NCBI GenBank assembly: GCA_023382935.1
Contig: JAHDXL010000002.1
Span: 386,692-450,691 of the forward strand
Direction: 5' to 3'
Source: Phycisphaerales bacterium
GTDB taxonomy: Bacteria; Planctomycetota; Phycisphaerae; Phycisphaerales; UBA1924
DNA: 64,000 nt
Positions 16,925-26,391 of the stretch are shown piece by piece. Both the position numbers and the translations under genes were made by a program. Within the stretch, counting starts at the first letter, position 1, and every line of letters starts with the position of its first letter. The notes under the pieces were generated by a model that was not told where the DNA came from, ran no database searches, and saw only the letters and a program-made list of their open reading frames with translations.

Positions 16925-17040
16925 CGACGCCCGACTTCCCCACGCAGGTGATCCGGGCGACGATCGCCCAGTTCCCCCGGCCAGCCGGTGCCCGGGGCGG
17001 TAGAGTGTACGGTTCGACCCAGCGGAAAGGTTGCCTATTC

Positions 17041-17523
17041 ATGAACGAAGACCTCACCCCAGCCCAGGATTTGGCCGCTGGGCTCGAAACACATCGACCC
17101 ACCATCCTCCTCGTCGATGACAACGAGCAGAACCTCGAATTGCTGCTCGCTTATCTGGAAGACCTTCCCTGCACCGTCCAGACTGCCACCGACGGCGTCC
17201 AGGCCCTCGAGAAAATGGCCAGCCTCAACCCGGACCTCGTCGTCCTCGACATCATGATGCCCCGCATGAGCGGGTACCAGGTTTGTGAGAGAATCAAGGC
17301 CGACCCAGCCATGCGCGACACCCCCGTTGTCATGGTCACCGCCCTGAATGAGGTCGGCGACGTCGAGCGGGCGGTCGACGCCGGGGCCGACGACTTCCTC
17401 ACCAAGCCGGTCAACCGCCTTGAACTGGTCACCCGCGTCACCTCGCTCCTTCGCGTCCGCGACCTGAAGCGCCAACTCGACAAGGCCGTCGAGCAGGTCC
17501 GCCACCTCCGCGACCAACCCTGA
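17041..17523 (+). CDS. Stand-alone response regulator (receiver domain)
   Basis: CheY-like receiver protein of 160 aa with no DNA-binding or enzymatic output domain. The acidic pair is Asp26-Asp27 (LLVDDNEQN), the phospho-acceptor is Asp70 (VVLDIMMPRMSG), the switch Thr is in VMVTALNE and the conserved Lys in FLTKPVNRLEL. The C-terminal 25 residues form a charged helix (RDLKRQLDKAVEQVRHL), a feature of receivers fused to or docking with coiled-coil partners (PleD/Rcp-like). The start at 17041 is used since GGAAAGG lies upstream and the frame then begins with a short linker. No histidine kinase is adjacent. It converges on rlmKL with no gap. Confidence 0.92.
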   Translation: MNEDLTPAQDLAAGLETHRPTILLVDDNEQNLELLLAYLEDLPCTVQTATDGVQALEKMASLNPDLVVLDIMMPRMSGYQVCERIKADPAMRDTPVVMVTALNEVGDVERAVDAGADDFLTKPVNRLELVTRVTSLLRVRDLKRQLDKAVEQVRHLRDQP

Positions 17524-19662
17524 TTACCCCCGGCTCAGCACCCAGCACCGGTGGATCTTCTTATTCCGAAAGTCTGCCGGAACGGTCTGGTGGCTAATCT
17601 CCCTCGTCACCAGACTCTCCGGGAAGGCGGGTTTGAACTTGCGGAAGTTTGTCGAGAAGTAAATCAGACCGCCCTGTTCAAGGTGTTCGCCCGCCGCGAA
17701 CAGCAACTCCGTGTGTCGGGCCTGCACATCCCAATCCTCCTCCGTCCGTTTGCTGTTCGAGTAGGTCGGTGGGTCGATTACCATCAGGTCAAACTTCTCG
17801 CCTGGACCGAGCGACTCGATGAAGGACATCGCGTCGGCCTGCACGAGTTCGTGTCGTTCGTCATCGAACCCGTTGAGTAACAAGTTTCGCTCCGCCCAGT
17901 CGAGGTAGGTCGCCGAAAGGTCCACCGTCGTGGTGTGTTGCGCGCCGCCCGACGCCGCGTAGACCGTAAACGCACCCGAGTAGGAGAAGAGGTTCAGAAA
18001 GCGCTTGCCTCGTGCCCGCTCACGCACCATCGCCCGCGTGATGCGGTGGTCGAGGAACAAGCCTGTGTCCACGTAGTCCGAAAGGTTGACCTCGAACCTG
18101 AGCCCCTGTTCGCCGACTACCACCGTGTAGCCGGCGTCGCTGACGCGCTCGTACTGGCTCAGCCCGCGCCGCCGCCCGCGCGACTTGAGAAATGCCTTGT
18201 CACGCTCGATGCCCAGAGTCCGGCACGCGGTGTCCATCATCCGGTCGAGCCAGTCCGCGTGCTGCGCCGGCGTGCGTTCGTGCGGGCGCTCGTACTCGGC
18301 CACGTGCAGGTGCCCCTCGTACACATCCACCACCAGCGGCACCTCGGGGATATCGCGCTCATAGAGTCGGTAGCACGTGATCCCACGCTCCGGCCACTTG
18401 CGCAGGTGACGGGCATGCTTGCCCAGCACCGTGGCGAACATCTCGGCCTGCCTTTCCGCCTTTTCATTCAGCCCGCCAAAGACGGGAGCCTTCTCACGCG
18501 GACCTTCGGCCCCACCGGGCGCCGGGCCGTGGAACTGGTAATACGTCGTCTGAATGTTTGCGTGGTACAACTTGCGCCGCCGCGTGGCTTCCTGCCCGAT
18601 CAGCCGCTCAAAGTCGGGGTAGCCGGTGAGAATGAAGTGCGACCACGTCTCCAGCCGGCGCAGCACCAGTGGAAACGAGCGATACAACTCTTCGAGTTGC
18701 TCGCGATCGCCGAGACGCTCGCCCCAGGGCGGATTGGTGATCAGGCACCCATATCCCACCCGCGAGCGCACTTCCTCGAATGCCCGCTGCTGAAAGTGAA
18801 TGTCCGGTTCAACCCCCGCGTTCTGTGCGTGGTGCCGTGCCTGCGACAGCGCCCGTTCGTCTATGTCCGTGGCCACCAGTCGATGCTCGATCGCCGGCAG
18901 AATCGCCGCCTGGGCTTGCTCGCGCGCCTCACGCCACGCGGCAGATGGAACCTGCGGCCACGCCTCGCTGGCAAACGACCGCCGCAGCCCCGGCGCGATG
19001 TTCCGCCCGATCATGGCCGCTTCAATCGCGATGGTGCCCGTCCCGCAGAACGGATCCATGAACGGCCGCCCGGGATGCCAGAAACTGAGCAACACCAGTC
19101 CGGCGGCCATGGTCTCACGCAACTGCGCCTCGCCCACGCTGGTCCGGTACCCGCGCTTATGCAATCCTGCTCCCGACGTATCGATCGTCAGGGTGGCCTC
19201 GTCGTGCAACAACGACACTTCGACCGCGTACGTCGGCCCGGTTTCAGGCAGTCGCTCGACGCCGTGGGCCTCCATCAAACGCTCGACGATTGCCTTTTTC
19301 GTGGCCCGCTGCACCGCCGGCACGCTCGACAGCACGCTTCGCACGCAGCGCCCGCTCACCGGAAATGCCGCTTCATGACCAATCCATTGCTCCAGGGGAA
19401 GCGCTCGGACGCCCTCGAATAGAGCGCCGAAGTCGCTTGCCGGAAACGAGCCAACCCTCACCAACACGCGCTCGGCCGACCGCAGGTGCAGGTTCGCTCG
19501 ACAGATAGCCTCAAGACCTCCCGTAAAGCCGACACGCCCCGTGCCGAATGGCTTGGCATCTTCGAATCCCAGCGTGTGCAACTCGCGCTGTGCGACGGAC
19601 TCCAGCCCGAAGGCTGTCACCGCCACCAGGTCCAGCATCTGGCTCTGACGCGCGGCGTTCAT
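17524..19662 (-). CDS. rlmL: Bifunctional 23S rRNA methyltransferase RlmK/RlmL
   Basis: Protein of 712 aa, close to the 702 aa of E. coli RlmL (RlmKL). It makes m2G2445 and m7G2069 in 23S rRNA. Domain order: N-terminal THUMP region; first methyltransferase with DPFCGTGTIAIEAAMIG and the catalytic motif ITNPPWGERLGD; linker; second methyltransferase with FLNLFSYSGAFTVYAASGG and DPPTYSNSKRTEEDWDVQ. The ATG at 19662 overlaps the stop of the upstream sua5 gene (ATGA), so they form a translation-modification operon. It ends one base from the response-regulator stop. Confidence 0.95.
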   Translation of the reverse strand: MNAARQSQMLDLVAVTAFGLESVAQRELHTLGFEDAKPFGTGRVGFTGGLEAICRANLHLRSAERVLVRVGSFPASDFGALFEGVRALPLEQWIGHEAAFPVSGRCVRSVLSSVPAVQRATKKAIVERLMEAHGVERLPETGPTYAVEVSLLHDEATLTIDTSGAGLHKRGYRTSVGEAQLRETMAAGLVLLSFWHPGRPFMDPFCGTGTIAIEAAMIGRNIAPGLRRSFASEAWPQVPSAAWREAREQAQAAILPAIEHRLVATDIDERALSQARHHAQNAGVEPDIHFQQRAFEEVRSRVGYGCLITNPPWGERLGDREQLEELYRSFPLVLRRLETWSHFILTGYPDFERLIGQEATRRRKLYHANIQTTYYQFHGPAPGGAEGPREKAPVFGGLNEKAERQAEMFATVLGKHARHLRKWPERGITCYRLYERDIPEVPLVVDVYEGHLHVAEYERPHERTPAQHADWLDRMMDTACRTLGIERDKAFLKSRGRRRGLSQYERVSDAGYTVVVGEQGLRFEVNLSDYVDTGLFLDHRITRAMVRERARGKRFLNLFSYSGAFTVYAASGGAQHTTTVDLSATYLDWAERNLLLNGFDDERHELVQADAMSFIESLGPGEKFDLMVIDPPTYSNSKRTEEDWDVQARHTELLFAAGEHLEQGGLIYFSTNFRKFKPAFPESLVTREISHQTVPADFRNKKIHRCWVLSRG

Positions 19663-20639
19663 GGGTGATCCGGCGCCGACGCCCGGCGCAGCCGGTCCTC
19701 GATGGCCGCCCACAGCGCCGCATCGCCCGTTCCGTGCGGACGTACCACCACAATGCGATCCATGCGCATGCTGTCGGCCCGTCGCAGCGCGTCGTACAGC
19801 GAAGCCGCGTACGACTCCGCGTCGCGCGGCATGCGAATCCACGCTCCGACGCTCCTGGAAGCCGTCTCCCCCGGTTCCTGCGCCAGCACCACGCTGGTGC
19901 GTGCCTCGCCGGTCACACGCGGCAGGTCGCCCACTTCGACCAGGACAGTCGGCGTGCGCGGCGCATAGTGCCGCTCCAGCAGCCCCGGACTCGACGAAAT
20001 CGCTCCTGGAGTGATCGTGACCTGCGAGACCTCGACAGGGCGACCCAGCACACCCTCGATCTGCCCGGGAGCGACGGCCCCGCGCCGCAGCACCTCGACC
20101 CGCTCGTCCCCCACGCGCACCACCGTGCTCTCGATGCCGATGCGGCACGGGCCCCCATCGAGCACGAAAAGTCCGGGAAACTCCGCTCGCACGTGATCGG
20201 GCGTGGTGGGCGAGACATGCCCCGAGCGATTGGCGCTCGGGCCGACCAGCGGCTCATCCAGGGCCTCGATCAGCGCCAGCGCCACCGGGTGGGCCGGGCA
20301 TCGCACGCACACGGTTTCGCCCCCCGCCGTGACTTCCGGCGGCAGTGCCGGGGCCCGCGGCACGATGATCGACAACGGCCCGGGCCAGAACGCGCCGGAC
20401 AGCCGTTCGGCCGATTCGGGCCAATCCGACACCGCACGCCGCGCCATCGCCTCGTCGCTCACGTGCACGATCAGCGGATTGTTCGCCGGGCGGCCTTTCA
20501 TCTCGAAGACCAGACGCACGGCGCCTGCGTCAAAAGCCGGCGCCCCCAGCCCGTACACCGTTTCGGTGGGAAATCCGATGGGTTCCCCGTTCCGCAGCCG
20601 CCGCACGGCCTCATCGAGTTGTCCGCGTTCGCCGGGCAC
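19659..20639 (-). CDS. Threonylcarbamoyl-AMP synthase (Sua5 type)
   Basis: Protein of 326 aa that makes threonylcarbamoyl-AMP from Thr, bicarbonate and ATP for the t6A37 modification of ANN-decoding tRNAs. The N-terminal YrdC domain has FPTETVYGLGAPAF, the KGRPANNPLIVHV motif and SANRSGHVSPT. A C-terminal Sua5 domain (about 200-326) makes this the long Sua5 form, not the short TsaC/YrdC form. The start is a GTG. The reading frame upstream looks conserved in style (CITYDLP) but contains no ATG, GTG or TTG before a stop, so the true start might be a rare codon. It is coupled to rlmL by a 4-bp overlap. Confidence 0.93.
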   Translation of the reverse strand: MPGERGQLDEAVRRLRNGEPIGFPTETVYGLGAPAFDAGAVRLVFEMKGRPANNPLIVHVSDEAMARRAVSDWPESAERLSGAFWPGPLSIIVPRAPALPPEVTAGGETVCVRCPAHPVALALIEALDEPLVGPSANRSGHVSPTTPDHVRAEFPGLFVLDGGPCRIGIESTVVRVGDERVEVLRRGAVAPGQIEGVLGRPVEVSQVTITPGAISSSPGLLERHYAPRTPTVLVEVGDLPRVTGEARTSVVLAQEPGETASRSVGAWIRMPRDAESYAASLYDALRRADSMRMDRIVVVRPHGTGDAALWAAIEDRLRRASAPDHP

Positions 20640-20768
20640 CGGGAGATCGTAGGTGATGCATCGAACCTGGACCGACCAGAATGAATGAGCCGCGGCCGTG
20701 AAGTGGCGGCCCTATTGGGGTGTGCGACGACATCGATGTCTCGTGGTCCGATCGGTACACTCGAAGTT

Positions 20769-22637
20769 TCAGGGAGCCGCCGGATCGTCGATCACCGCTT
20801 CCCCCTCGATCAACTGGTTCGCGTCCGGGACGATGAAGTTGATTCGATTGCGCTCCAGCGACGTCCCCATGGCCGCGTGCAGCCGCGCCACCGCGCGGTT
20901 GTAATCCAGCAGCGCCCTCGTCTCGGCCTGCTCGGCCGCCGCCAGCGCCGCCTGCTGGTTCAACTCCAGGTTCAGCCGCTCGACCGTGTAGCCACCCTGA
21001 CTGAGTTCCTTCTTGACCAGCAGCGTGCGCAGCGCCTCGGCCGCCGCCAGACGCGATGTCCGCGCCTGGTCGATCAGCCGGTAGTTCGTCACCACGTCAT
21101 CGAGCGCCGCCCGCACATCGGCCACGGCCTGCTGCACCGCACGCCGGTACTGCACCACCGATTGAAGCCGATCGAGCCTCGCCCGCCGATACCCCGCCTC
21201 GTTGGCGCGATTGCCCAGCGGCTGGCGAAACAACAGCCCGAACAGGAAGTTGTCGATGAACTCACGCTTGAACTGGTCGTTCGTCGCCTCGTCGGCGCTG
21301 TCCTCAAACCCGACCATCGCCAGTTGCGCCCGAAGGTCCAGTTGCGGAAGCCGCGCGTTGCGGGCCACTGTCTGCCGGATCGACGCGTCGTCGATCCCGA
21401 GAATCGCCTGCTCAATCTCCGGGCGGTTGGCGATCGCGGTTGTCAGCGAGTCGTACAGGCTGAACTCCATGGCCTCGTCCAGCGCCGAGTCGGTGGGCAC
21501 CAGCACCAGTTCTCCGCCGATGGGCAGGCGAGGATCGCCCATGAGCAGTTTGAGCCGGTCGCTGGCCGCACGCACCGCTCGCTGCGCCCGCAGCACGTCG
21601 GCGCGACGGCGTTCCACGCTGGCCACCGCGTCGGCGATCTGCGCCGGGTCGGCATCCAGAATGCTGCGCACCTTGATGTCGTCGCGCACCTTGATCCCGC
21701 GCTCCAGCAACTTGCTCAGGATCACCACGTCCTGGTTGGCCTGCACCAGATCCCAGTACGCATCCTCCACCTCCGTCACCGTCGCGATCAGTGTCTGCTT
21801 CAGCGACGAGATGGCCCGCCGCTCTGCGTTCTCCCGCGTCCGCACCTCGGCCAGGTTCGTGTCCGAGCCGAAGCCCTGGAGCAGTGGCTGGTTCAGTTCG
21901 GCCACCAGCCCCGCAGCCGTCGACGGATTGGGCTCCGATATCACGCCGAAGGAGCCCTGTCGCGTATCCGTGTAGGCGTATTGCTGTTTGACGGAAAACC
22001 GCCCGCCGGTGAGGAAGGTCCGCTCCAATCCCGCCGAGCCCGTGACGGTCTGGTCTGAACTCACGATCATGCGACCGCCGCCGAGATCGGGGATGGGCAA
22101 TGAACTCGTTGGCGTGTCCGTGTCCTGCCAACTCAGTTCACTGACGAATGCCCAATCGAATGCCGCCAAGGCGGCGACCACGTCGGCCTCACGCTGGGCC
22201 GGCCCGAAACGCGCGACCTCGACATTCAGATTGTGCCGCACCGCGCCCTTAATCGCCCGCTCCAGCGAAACACCCAGCACCTGCGGGCGGTTGCCGAAAA
22301 GGTCGTCGCTCAGCAGGAATCGGATCGCCGACGCCCCTTCGCTGCTGGCTCCTTCTTCCTTGGAAGTCAACTGGGTCAGATACCCGCCCGGGTCATACTC
22401 CGTACGCAGTTGCTCCATCACGCGCTCCGAGAGCCCCAGCGTTTGGGCCGTCGACTCCCGCTGCGTCTGCCTCGGGAGGGCGTGAGACTGTGAGTCGGTC
22501 ACTTCCCGCTGCACGGCGTTGCGCACGGCCGCTTTCAACTCTGCCTCGGATGATCGGTTCAGGGGCGAAGAACATGCGGTCAGGACGACGGTGCCCGCCG
22601 CCAGTCCGCTCAACGTCGCGATCCGTCTGGTAGACAT
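20769..22637 (-). CDS. TolC-family outer-membrane efflux lipoprotein
   Basis: Outer-membrane factor-like protein of 622 aa. It begins with a lipoprotein signal, with lipobox LTAC and Cys22 as the predicted lipidated residue. Two outer-membrane efflux repeats follow, with long amphipathic helices full of Ala, Arg, Gln and Leu (for example RRARLDRLQSVVQYRRAVQQ and ARTSRLAAAEALRTLLVKKE). It would form the exit duct of a type I secretion system or RND/MFP pump. No pump or adaptor gene is next to it. It is longer than typical OMFs (about 450-500 aa), with an extended N-terminal region. The start at 22637 gives a canonical lipoprotein signal. Confidence 0.88.
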   Translation of the reverse strand: MSTRRIATLSGLAAGTVVLTACSSPLNRSSEAELKAAVRNAVQREVTDSQSHALPRQTQRESTAQTLGLSERVMEQLRTEYDPGGYLTQLTSKEEGASSEGASAIRFLLSDDLFGNRPQVLGVSLERAIKGAVRHNLNVEVARFGPAQREADVVAALAAFDWAFVSELSWQDTDTPTSSLPIPDLGGGRMIVSSDQTVTGSAGLERTFLTGGRFSVKQQYAYTDTRQGSFGVISEPNPSTAAGLVAELNQPLLQGFGSDTNLAEVRTRENAERRAISSLKQTLIATVTEVEDAYWDLVQANQDVVILSKLLERGIKVRDDIKVRSILDADPAQIADAVASVERRRADVLRAQRAVRAASDRLKLLMGDPRLPIGGELVLVPTDSALDEAMEFSLYDSLTTAIANRPEIEQAILGIDDASIRQTVARNARLPQLDLRAQLAMVGFEDSADEATNDQFKREFIDNFLFGLLFRQPLGNRANEAGYRRARLDRLQSVVQYRRAVQQAVADVRAALDDVVTNYRLIDQARTSRLAAAEALRTLLVKKELSQGGYTVERLNLELNQQAALAAAEQAETRALLDYNRAVARLHAAMGTSLERNRINFIVPDANQLIEGEAVIDDPAAP

Positions 22638-22778
22638 GGGATCATCAACGTAGCGCCGAGGCGAACCATCGTCAAAACACGTCAGTAATTGGTCCGCGGG
22701 CCCGGGTTGCCCTGGCGGCCCCGGATAGTATTGCCCGGGCGACGTGCCAACCGATGTTACCAGTCGAAGGAGGCGGAC

Positions 22779-24155
22779 ATGCCCGCTCATTTTGTACGTT
22801 CTCTCTCGATCAGCCTGGCCCTGGCCGCATCCACCCTGCTCTCCGTCCGGGCCGACGCCCAGGCGGCCCGGGTGGCCGTGGTCAAGGAGTCGGGGGCCGT
22901 GATGCGCTCCGGCGACATGCCGCGCTTCTACCGCGTGGCCGACCTGTCCCCGGGCTCGATTGTGCGCGTGCTCGACGAAGTCGATGGCTGGGCTCAGGTT
23001 GTGTATCCGGAGTCCATCAACGCCTACGTCGAGGCCTCCAAGGCCCGCAAGATCGACGCCCGCACCGTTGAACTCACCGAACCGAGCACTTTGCTGGCCC
23101 CCAGCGCCCTCCTCGGCGCCGCCGGAAGTTGGTGCGCGCTTTACCCCCAGGCCCTGCCGGCCGGGACCAAACTCGAACTGATCGAAGAAGCCGTCGGCAT
23201 CGATCAGAAAGTCTCCAAGTACCTCGTCAAACCCCCACGGGCGACCAATCCCCCTCGCGGGTTCGTCCGGTCCGAGGAACTCCGCCCCGCTACCCCTGAA
23301 GAAGTGGCTCGGACACCTTTCGCACCCCCGGCTCAGCCTCAACCCAAGCCGGAGGTCAAGCCCGAGCCGGCTCCCGTTCAGCCTCAGAATCCCGCCACCC
23401 CAAGTACGGAGCCCGGCGTTCCGCCCACCAATCCGCTAGCCACCCAGCCAGTGCAGCCTTCGGGCCCGACGCCTGGGCAACCGGCCATTTATCCGGGGGT
23501 CGACAACTCGCTGCTGCGGCCGATGGAGTCGGGTGCTCTCCCGGACGCGAAGCCAACCCCGAACTTGGCGACGAACCAGGTAGGAGGTCCGACCCCAACG
23601 ACCGGGGATCTCACAACCCTGACCATCAATCAGTTGAATCAGGCGTTCGCGGACATGCGATCGCTTCCCCAGGACAAGGTGGACGCGGGGCTGGAGGAAC
23701 TGCTGGCCGAGTGCCGTCGATCCGCCGCGGCGTTGGCGGGCGAGCCCCAACTGGTTCAGGCGATCAACCAGCGCATCGAGTGGGTCCAGTTGCGAATCAA
23801 GTTGCGGGATGAGCGGCGTGCGATCCAGGCGACACTGGACCAGGCCGACGCGAAGTCGAACGAACTGGCCGCCAAGGTCCAGCAATGGCAGTCCTCGCGT
23901 GGGTACATCCTGGTCGGGAGGGTGGCGCCGAGCACGCTGTACGACGGGAAACGCCTCCCACTCATGTACCGCGTCGAATCGGTGGACGGCCCGGGGTTTG
24001 CGCGCACCATCGGGTATCTGCGTCCGGAAGAGGGGAAGAATTTTGATTCCTCCATCGGTGCGGTGGTGGGGGTGGTGGGCAAGACCGTCTACGACGACGT
24101 GCTGGGCGTGCGGATCATCAAGCCCGAGCGGCTGGATCCGCTGGACCCGCGCTGA
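22779..24155 (+). CDS. Secreted protein with bacterial SH3-like domain and Pro-rich linker
   Basis: Protein of 458 aa with a Sec signal (residues 1-24, cleavage near ADAQA). Residues 25-80 resemble an SH3b domain (VAVVKESGAVMRSGDMPRFY and the GWAQVVYPESINAYV strand), a fold that often binds peptidoglycan. A second such unit may lie at about 85-150. A Pro/Gln-rich linker (about 185-280) leads to a helical C-terminal region and an ending domain with VGRVAPSTLYDGKRLPLMYR. AAGGAGG is 5-6 nt before the ATG. It is divergent from the TolC gene. The exact role is unknown; a cell-wall-associated function is inferred from the SH3b-like part. Confidence 0.75.
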   Translation: MPAHFVRSLSISLALAASTLLSVRADAQAARVAVVKESGAVMRSGDMPRFYRVADLSPGSIVRVLDEVDGWAQVVYPESINAYVEASKARKIDARTVELTEPSTLLAPSALLGAAGSWCALYPQALPAGTKLELIEEAVGIDQKVSKYLVKPPRATNPPRGFVRSEELRPATPEEVARTPFAPPAQPQPKPEVKPEPAPVQPQNPATPSTEPGVPPTNPLATQPVQPSGPTPGQPAIYPGVDNSLLRPMESGALPDAKPTPNLATNQVGGPTPTTGDLTTLTINQLNQAFADMRSLPQDKVDAGLEELLAECRRSAAALAGEPQLVQAINQRIEWVQLRIKLRDERRAIQATLDQADAKSNELAAKVQQWQSSRGYILVGRVAPSTLYDGKRLPLMYRVESVDGPGFARTIGYLRPEEGKNFDSSIGAVVGVVGKTVYDDVLGVRIIKPERLDPLDPR

Positions 24156-24545
24156 GCGGCGTGAAGTCCGTGTACACTCTCAAATCGCCCGCTTTTTCCG
24201 GGGGAATTGAAACGGGGAGGGCAGGCGATGTTCGTTGGTGTGCGTGGACCGCCCGATGTTGGGGGCGTGCCGGGTCCGCGATAACGCCCGTCCGCGCAGG
24301 TGCTGCCGATCACGCGGAGAGAATTGCGGGAATTGTGATCCAACCGTTCAAAAGGCGCTCAAGTTTTCATCGGTTTGAACCGTTGTCCTATGCAGCCACG
24401 GTGCAGGTGCTCCGGGGCTCGCCCAGGGATGGGATGCATCGACCGGATGTCGCTTCGGAGCGGCGGGAGACCGCGAAGAGTGACAGACAGCCGGCCCTTC
24501 ATGGATGTAGGGATGACCCAATGTTCAGAAAGAGCGGTGGCTGTC
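24156..24545. other. Intergenic region with promoter-like box and candidate 18-codon ORF
   Basis: About 390 bp without an established gene. TACACT lies at 24173-24178, matching the local promoter-like hexamer. An ATG at 24228 preceded by GGGGAGG opens an 18-codon ORF (MFVGVRGPPDVGGVPGPR, stop 24284). Beyond that I see only low-complexity, Arg/Cys-rich frames that look non-coding. Confidence 0.3.
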
Positions 24546-24845
24546 ATGGACACAGTGTGGAAGATCCGGGGTGGGGGGCGTTCGGACTCGCATAGGCGCA
24601 GCCAGCGCCGTCAGCGGGAGATTGACGCGGCGCGGGCCGATCTGGCCGCGCTGGACCGCGTGAGCAACGAAGTGCTCGATATCGTGGCCCGGAGGCTTTG
24701 GGAGGCCTTGGGGATGGATGCCGAACTGGAACGTCGGAGAGAGGCGGCCCGGACTCGCGCGGCCCCGACCGATGCGCCAGCGGTGCATGTCAGACCCGAA
24801 GTGATCGAAGCGGCGACCGGGGCCAGGCCCCTCGCGGTGCGTTGA
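24546..24845 (+). CDS. Small hypothetical charged protein
   Basis: Candidate protein of 99 aa, very rich in Arg, Ala and Glu and predicted almost wholly helical (QREIDAARADLAALDRVSNE, then VLDIVARRLWEALGMDAELE). No family was recognised. Codon third positions are strongly G/C like real genes here, whereas the in-frame sequence upstream of 24546 is Cys/Arg-rich and looks non-coding, which is why this ATG is chosen. An ATG at 24513 is an alternative. The stop lies 21 bp before the FIST gene. Possibly a small regulatory or DNA-associated protein, but nothing in the sequence proves it. Confidence 0.5.
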   Translation: MDTVWKIRGGGRSDSHRRSQRRQREIDAARADLAALDRVSNEVLDIVARRLWEALGMDAELERRREAARTRAAPTDAPAVHVRPEVIEAATGARPLAVR

Positions 24846-24852
24846 TCGTGGG

Positions 24853-24858
24853 TACAGT
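24853..24858 (+). promoter_or_regulatory. -10-like hexamer TACAGT placing FIST gene start at +1
   Basis: TACAGT ends 8 nt before the ATG at 24867, with no Shine-Dalgarno sequence in between. Transcription would begin at or next to the A of ATG, giving a leaderless mRNA. Confidence 0.4.
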
Positions 24859-24866
24859 GCCTCGCG

Positions 24867-26129
24867 ATGGGGCTTTCGGATCATGGTGAGTGCAGCAGCC
24901 AGCCGGTGATCGGCTGGGGGCTTTCGGGTCATCAGGACCCCGACTTGGCCTGCCAGCACGTCATCGAGCAGGTGCGCTCGCAGATCCGTTCATGCGCAGC
25001 GAGTTTCGGCTTCGTCTTCTTCAGCGGCGATTTGCAGCGCCACGCGGGGCTGGTCGCCTCGCGCCTGTGCGAAGCATTGCAGACCGATGGGCTGATCGGC
25101 TGCTCCTCTCGCGCAGTCATCGGCGGGCGATCGACGCTTTTCGAACGGAGCGGGCTGGCGGTGCTGGCGGGCGCCATGCCGGGGGTTCTGGCGCGGGCGT
25201 TCGCGTTCGGGGCCAATGACCTGCCGCCGGACGACAACGACATCGACGCGGTGCTGGACGAACGTGTCCGGATGGAGGCGCACCGCGCGACTTTCGTGCT
25301 GGCCGACCCTTCGACGTTGGCGGTCCGTCGACCGATCGAGGCGGTCGCCCGCGCCACACCGGGCGGACGTCTGATGGGCGCCTTGACGACCAGCGAAAAG
25401 GGGCACCCGGTGCACCTGCTCGCAGGCGCGCAAACGCGGGAGGGTGGGCTGGTCGGGCTTTCCATTGGTGGGCCGGTGCGGGTGGATGTGGTGATCGCCC
25501 AGGGGGCAAGGCCGGTGGGAACGCCGCTGGTGGTCACCAAGGCTCATCGAAACCTGATCCGGCAACTGGGGGGGCGTCCGGCGATCCAGGTGCTTCGCGA
25601 AGTGGCCCACACCTTCAAGCCGCGAGATCGCAACCTGCTTGGGCCCGGGTTGTTTCTTGGGGTGGCGGTGGACGAGTATCGCGACCGGTTCGGACGTGGA
25701 GACTTTGCGATCAGCCGCATCGTCGGCGGCGACGAGGCGACCGGCTCGATCGCGATCGACTCGGAGATCAGGGCCGGGCGGACCGTGCAGGTGCATCTGC
25801 TCGATCCGGAGTCGGCCCGCAGTGACATGGCCCTGCTGCTCGACGCCCAGAAACTGCACGATCGCCCGATCGGCGCACTGCTGCTCAGCGACGCGGCCCG
25901 AGGCCCGGCCTTGTTCGGCGACGAATGGAGCGACGCGATCGCCGTCGCACGGGCCTTTGACCGGGATCAGTCCGGCACCGACGCGGCCAAGATCGGGTAC
26001 GAGATCGCCCAGCAGGCCGGTCCGGTGCCCTTGGCCGGTTGCTTCGCCTCGGCGGAAATCGGGCCGGGCGGAGGCGGTGTGCGGGCCCATGGCCTGGCGG
26101 CGTGCCTGGCGCTTTTCAGGGAAGGGTGA
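24867..26129 (+). CDS. FIST domain signal-sensing protein
   Basis: Protein of 420 aa built of FIST-N (about 30-215) and FIST-C (about 220-400). FIST proteins are soluble sensory modules thought to bind small ligands such as amino acids and often work with histidine kinases or diguanylate cyclases. Recognisable parts are FGFVFFSGDLQRHA, DGLIGCSSRAVIGG, the GGPVRVDVVIAQGARPVG strand pair and GCFASAEIGPGGGGVRAHG near the end, which fits the FIST-C hallmark. No kinase or cyclase is adjacent; this one stands alone. The start follows a -10-like box by 8 nt and no SD is seen. Confidence 0.88.
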   Translation: MGLSDHGECSSQPVIGWGLSGHQDPDLACQHVIEQVRSQIRSCAASFGFVFFSGDLQRHAGLVASRLCEALQTDGLIGCSSRAVIGGRSTLFERSGLAVLAGAMPGVLARAFAFGANDLPPDDNDIDAVLDERVRMEAHRATFVLADPSTLAVRRPIEAVARATPGGRLMGALTTSEKGHPVHLLAGAQTREGGLVGLSIGGPVRVDVVIAQGARPVGTPLVVTKAHRNLIRQLGGRPAIQVLREVAHTFKPRDRNLLGPGLFLGVAVDEYRDRFGRGDFAISRIVGGDEATGSIAIDSEIRAGRTVQVHLLDPESARSDMALLLDAQKLHDRPIGALLLSDAARGPALFGDEWSDAIAVARAFDRDQSGTDAAKIGYEIAQQAGPVPLAGCFASAEIGPGGGGVRAHGLAACLALFREG

Positions 26130-26391
26130 ACAGAAGGGCGGCGACAGGCAGGGATTGCCGGGTGTGGCGTCCAACTCTGCGTGCCACGAGTTCGGGTTCG
26201 CGCCTCCGTGCCCGACGGGTTGGACTCACCAACTTTCGAACACGAAAGTCGGAAGTGCACCAGTTTCCGGGATCTCGGCGAATCAGGCGTGGAACGCCGG
26301 AAACAGGATCCGGACTCGCCATTTCGCGGGATGCCGCTACGATGTCGGTCCCACAAACTGGCACGTTGGAACCCACTGCAATGGGGGATTC

